A stretch of 23,261 bases of DNA. It comes from Poteriospumella lacustris (Eukaryota > Sar > Chrysophyceae > Chromulinales > Dinobryaceae). The notes beneath the pieces were generated by a model, which was not told where the DNA came from, did no database searches, and worked only from the letters and a program-made list of their open reading frames with translations. Where the stretch lies: contig SMOI01000185.1 in assembly GCA_008000375.1 (NCBI GenBank), forward strand, positions 42,826 through 66,086. The letters are read 5' to 3'. Each line of letters begins with the position of its first letter. Position 1 is the first letter of the stretch. The position numbers were made by a program, and so were the translations under genes. Shown here in pieces: positions 21,606-23,261 of this stretch.

Positions 21606-21665
21606 GTGTGCGGAGTGTGTTGAACGTGTGCGGGATGTCGATTGAGCATCCTTAGCAACCAGCGT
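21606..21665 (+). repeat. 60-bp imperfect repeat, copy 2
   Basis: Second copy of the 60-bp repeat. It ends exactly at the base before the 479-bp tandem unit begins, so repeated junctions meet here. Confidence 0.85.
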
Positions 21666-22144
21666 GCGACATACAAGGCCATGACACGGTGAACCGACAA
21701 CGAGATGAAGATGGTGGCAACAAGAAGATCAATATGGGGACCGTACTAGGTCCATGCAAGCACCGGAGGGACGCAGACGCATCACAACCGTGGTGATGGA
21801 GGTGCGTTCAAGTCTTGAGCATTGCAAACTGCGTCAAGAGACGCTGGCGATGTTGGGCGGGAAGAACATCGGGATGTTGGCAACATATGTCAGGGGAAAG
21901 GATAACCTCAGACAGGGAAGGGGTGAAGGTCGAGGACAATCGATGGGAGCCATAATGCTCAACGAAATCGTTGGCCACGTGGAATGTTTCGTCAAAGAGG
22001 GGACAGAACGCTTGGATCTTGGTGTGCGTTCTGTTGGACCACGCAACGTACTGATATTGCAGCAAGTACGTTGTGTGATGGAGCGCTGGTAACGACAACG
22101 TTTTGTACCATTCATGGCCGTATGAGCGGAGATCAACGAAGACC
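21666..22144 (+). repeat. 479-bp tandem duplication, unit 1
   Basis: Identical by eye to 22145-22623 and directly adjacent. The boundary is fixed by the base before each unit (T versus C). It contains a complete 112-codon ORF. Confidence 0.92.
21754..22092 (+). CDS. Small element protein with helix-turn-helix-like motif, copy 1
   Basis: 112 codons from an ATG to a TAA. Residues of about 17-46 read VRSSLEHCKLRQETLAMLGG and then KNIGMLATYVRGK. The spacing of hydrophobic residues, with LA, a turn Gly and a later VRGK, resembles XRE/Cro-type helix-turn-helix segments. A Gly/Arg-rich linker (RQGRGEGRGQ) and a second helical part follow. A DNA-binding role is an inference from this pattern and from its likeness to the segment at 22640-22836. 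It might be an exon of a longer gene, as a GTACGT donor-like site lies near its 3' end. Confidence 0.5.
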   Translation: MQAPEGRRRITTVVMEVRSSLEHCKLRQETLAMLGGKNIGMLATYVRGKDNLRQGRGEGRGQSMGAIMLNEIVGHVECFVKEGTERLDLGVRSVGPRNVLILQQVRCVMERW

Positions 22145-22623
22145 GCGACATACAAGGCCATGACACGGTGAACCGACAACGAGATGAAGATGGTGGCAAC
22201 AAGAAGATCAATATGGGGACCGTACTAGGTCCATGCAAGCACCGGAGGGACGCAGACGCATCACAACCGTGGTGATGGAGGTGCGTTCAAGTCTTGAGCA
22301 TTGCAAACTGCGTCAAGAGACGCTGGCGATGTTGGGCGGGAAGAACATCGGGATGTTGGCAACATATGTCAGGGGAAAGGATAACCTCAGACAGGGAAGG
22401 GGTGAAGGTCGAGGACAATCGATGGGAGCCATAATGCTCAACGAAATCGTTGGCCACGTGGAATGTTTCGTCAAAGAGGGGACAGAACGCTTGGATCTTG
22501 GTGTGCGTTCTGTTGGACCACGCAACGTACTGATATTGCAGCAAGTACGTTGTGTGATGGAGCGCTGGTAACGACAACGTTTTGTACCATTCATGGCCGT
22601 ATGAGCGGAGATCAACGAAGACC
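22145..22623 (+). repeat. 479-bp tandem duplication, unit 2
   Basis: Second unit of the exact duplication. No base difference is seen, which suggests a very recent event or an assembly duplication. Confidence 0.92.
22233..22571 (+). CDS. Small element protein with helix-turn-helix-like motif, copy 2
   Basis: Identical to the ORF at 21754-22092 because it lies in the second 479-bp unit. Its upstream 88 bp are also duplicated, so any promoter or leader within that distance comes in two copies as well. Confidence 0.5.
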   Translation: MQAPEGRRRITTVVMEVRSSLEHCKLRQETLAMLGGKNIGMLATYVRGKDNLRQGRGEGRGQSMGAIMLNEIVGHVECFVKEGTERLDLGVRSVGPRNVLILQQVRCVMERW

Positions 22624-22639
22624 AGCTGGCACTGGCACT

Positions 22640-22836
22640 GGTGCAACAGAAAGACGTTGATTAACCGCGTCTGTCAAGTGCTGGACCGCCACCAGGAGTC
22701 CTTCGAGGAGCTGGCGATTCTGACCGGCTGTGGTCTGAGAAGTATTTCCCTGCAGCTGAGGAAAGGCCAAGGCCCCACGATCGAGCTGGAGGGAGTCATC
22801 CACAGACTCAGCAGGCTGACGTTGAGAAGACATTGA
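22640..22836 (+). pseudogene. Diverged third helix-turn-helix-like coding segment without its own ATG
   Basis: An open frame to a TGA at 22834-22836 reads VCQVLDRHQESFEELAILTG, then CGLRSISLQLRKGQGPT and a final helix IELEGVIHRLSRL. SFEELA, TG, SIS and RKG..PT is close to the canonical XRE/Cro-C1 helix-turn-helix pattern. It aligns without gaps to residues of about 17-40 of the 112-codon ORF, sharing E, LA, L, G and R. No ATG opens the frame, so it is either a downstream exon or a broken copy. I could not find an in-phase splice from the upstream ORF. Confidence 0.45.
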
Positions 22837-22850
22837 AATGAAGTTTTGGT

Positions 22851-22873
22851 TACCGAAAAACGGTAGTGATCAC
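22851..22873 (+). other. Hairpin and palindrome abutting the right terminal repeat
   Basis: TACCG-AAAAA-CGGTA forms a perfect stem (22851-22865), directly followed by the 8-bp palindrome GTGATCAC (22866-22873), which ends where the right repeat begins. This is where a polypurine tract is expected in a plus-oriented LTR element, and none is present. The CCGAAAA word recalls the loops inside the terminal repeats. Confidence 0.7.
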
Positions 22874-23184
22874 TGTGGTGTTATAAGGGTAACACACTAG
22901 AAAAGCTTGGGATCTAAGTGACCTATTCACTGGGATCTACAAGGCTGGTAACGTTAGTGTCCGAAAAGGCGCACTAACAATACCTTCAGGTCCGAAAAGG
23001 AACACTGAAGTAATAACCAGACGAGAAGAAATAGAGGATAGGTTAATTAGATGTGTTTACACATCAGGTGATGGAAGAACCATCAACCACAACGAACCCA
23101 CAGACGGAGGCCGGAGAGGAACGTGTGGTGATGGTAACTAAGAAACTATAAGCTAAATATAGAGGTAGTCGGCATTTAGCGTCA
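22874..23184 (+). repeat. Right 311-bp terminal direct repeat (TG...CA)
   Basis: Same length and, by eye, the same sequence as 19091-19401. On the minus strand a coding frame entering from the right neighbour runs into it and stops at about 23064. Confidence 0.92.
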
Positions 23185-23261
23185 GAGCCCTCTTTGCTCA
23201 TGTACAGCATGATGGCCTTGTCTTCATTGCCCTCGGTCATAGCTGTTTTCAATTGTTTGTA
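23185..23261 (-). CDS. Fragment of a minus-strand gene cut by the right terminal repeat and the window edge
   Basis: Only about 25 codons are visible. They read LKTAMTEGNEDKAIMLYMSK followed by EGS, an amphipathic helix pair reminiscent of the start of ankyrin- or TPR-repeat proteins. The codon pattern and composition look genuinely coding. At 23184 the frame passes into the terminal repeat and ends after about 39 foreign codons. Family assignment is weak because so little is present. Confidence 0.45.

Larger units (their letters stand above)
19091..23184 (+). mobile_element. LTR-like element, 4094 bp, without visible retrotransposon enzymes
   Basis: Two 311-bp direct repeats, 19091-19401 and 22874-23184, start TG and end CA and show no difference by eye. 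They bound 3472 bp of internal sequence. Inside, in order, are a G-rich leader, a 518-codon ORF, a 12-bp-stem hairpin, a 60-bp imperfect repeat pair, a 479-bp exact tandem duplication with two 112-codon ORFs, a diverged third segment and a short hairpin. I see no gag zinc knuckle, protease DTG/DSG, reverse transcriptase YxDD, integrase or RNase H. No tRNA-like TGG primer site follows the left repeat. A purine-rich patch (GGAGAAGGTA) abuts the left repeat only when read on the minus strand, so orientation is open. The bases at the outer borders differ (CGAGG left, GAGCC right), so there is no target-site duplication. Likely a non-autonomous LTR element with unusual cargo. Other terminal-repeat elements are possible. 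Confidence 0.7.

Noticed and set aside
19091-23184. Integrated circular single-stranded DNA virus
   Set aside because: The terminal repeats and stem-loop made me consider it, but no Rep-like protein or nonanucleotide origin is visible, and TG...CA ends fit an LTR better.

Overview
The window looks like nuclear DNA from a eukaryote, most likely a diatom or another ochrophyte stramenopile. The reasons are GT-AG introns of only 62-72 bp, gene style, and a double HMG-box protein whose linker and box sequences resemble diatom HMG proteins as I remember them. I ran no database search, so the lineage is an inference (about 0.55).

Layout. At 1-1635 (minus) is the 5' part of a gene for a nuclear protein with two HMG boxes and a poly-Q tail, cut by the window edge. 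At 5622-8001 (minus) is a two-RRM RNA-binding protein with a very long Q/N/S/G-rich tail. At 9036-9953 (plus) is a single-pass membrane protein of unknown function. At 11285-13579 (plus) is an APC-superfamily permease resembling ethanolamine and amino-acid permeases. At 17393-19134 (plus) is an acidic protein of unknown function. No operon-like or pathway link between these genes is visible. Three of them (RRM, membrane protein, permease) are followed on their own sense strand by long pyrimidine-rich stretches (about 2.5, 0.9 and 3.8 kb). The RRM and permease flanks also carry (TTTG)n tracts.

The unusual part is the right end, 19091-23184. Two direct repeats of 311 bp, identical by eye and each running TG...CA, enclose about 3.5 kb. 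This has the form of a recently inserted LTR-type element, but no gag, reverse transcriptase, integrase or RNase H is visible. It instead holds an ORF of about 518 codons with Cys, His and Asp motifs suggesting a papain/C39-like cysteine-protease fold. Further on are a perfect 12-bp hairpin, a 60-bp imperfect repeat pair and an exact 479-bp tandem duplication carrying two copies of a 112-codon ORF. A diverged coding segment follows, and all three copies share a helix-turn-helix-like pattern. The terminal repeats contain a row of hairpins, two of which share the loop core TCCGAAAAGG.

The element's flanks do not form a target-site duplication. Coding sequence meets the element on both sides: a plus-strand gene on the left and a minus-strand gene on the right, and both reading frames run into the repeats. 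This is either an insertion with deletion between convergent genes, a recombinant between two insertions, or an assembly join across the repeats. I consider this element the best candidate for something undescribed.
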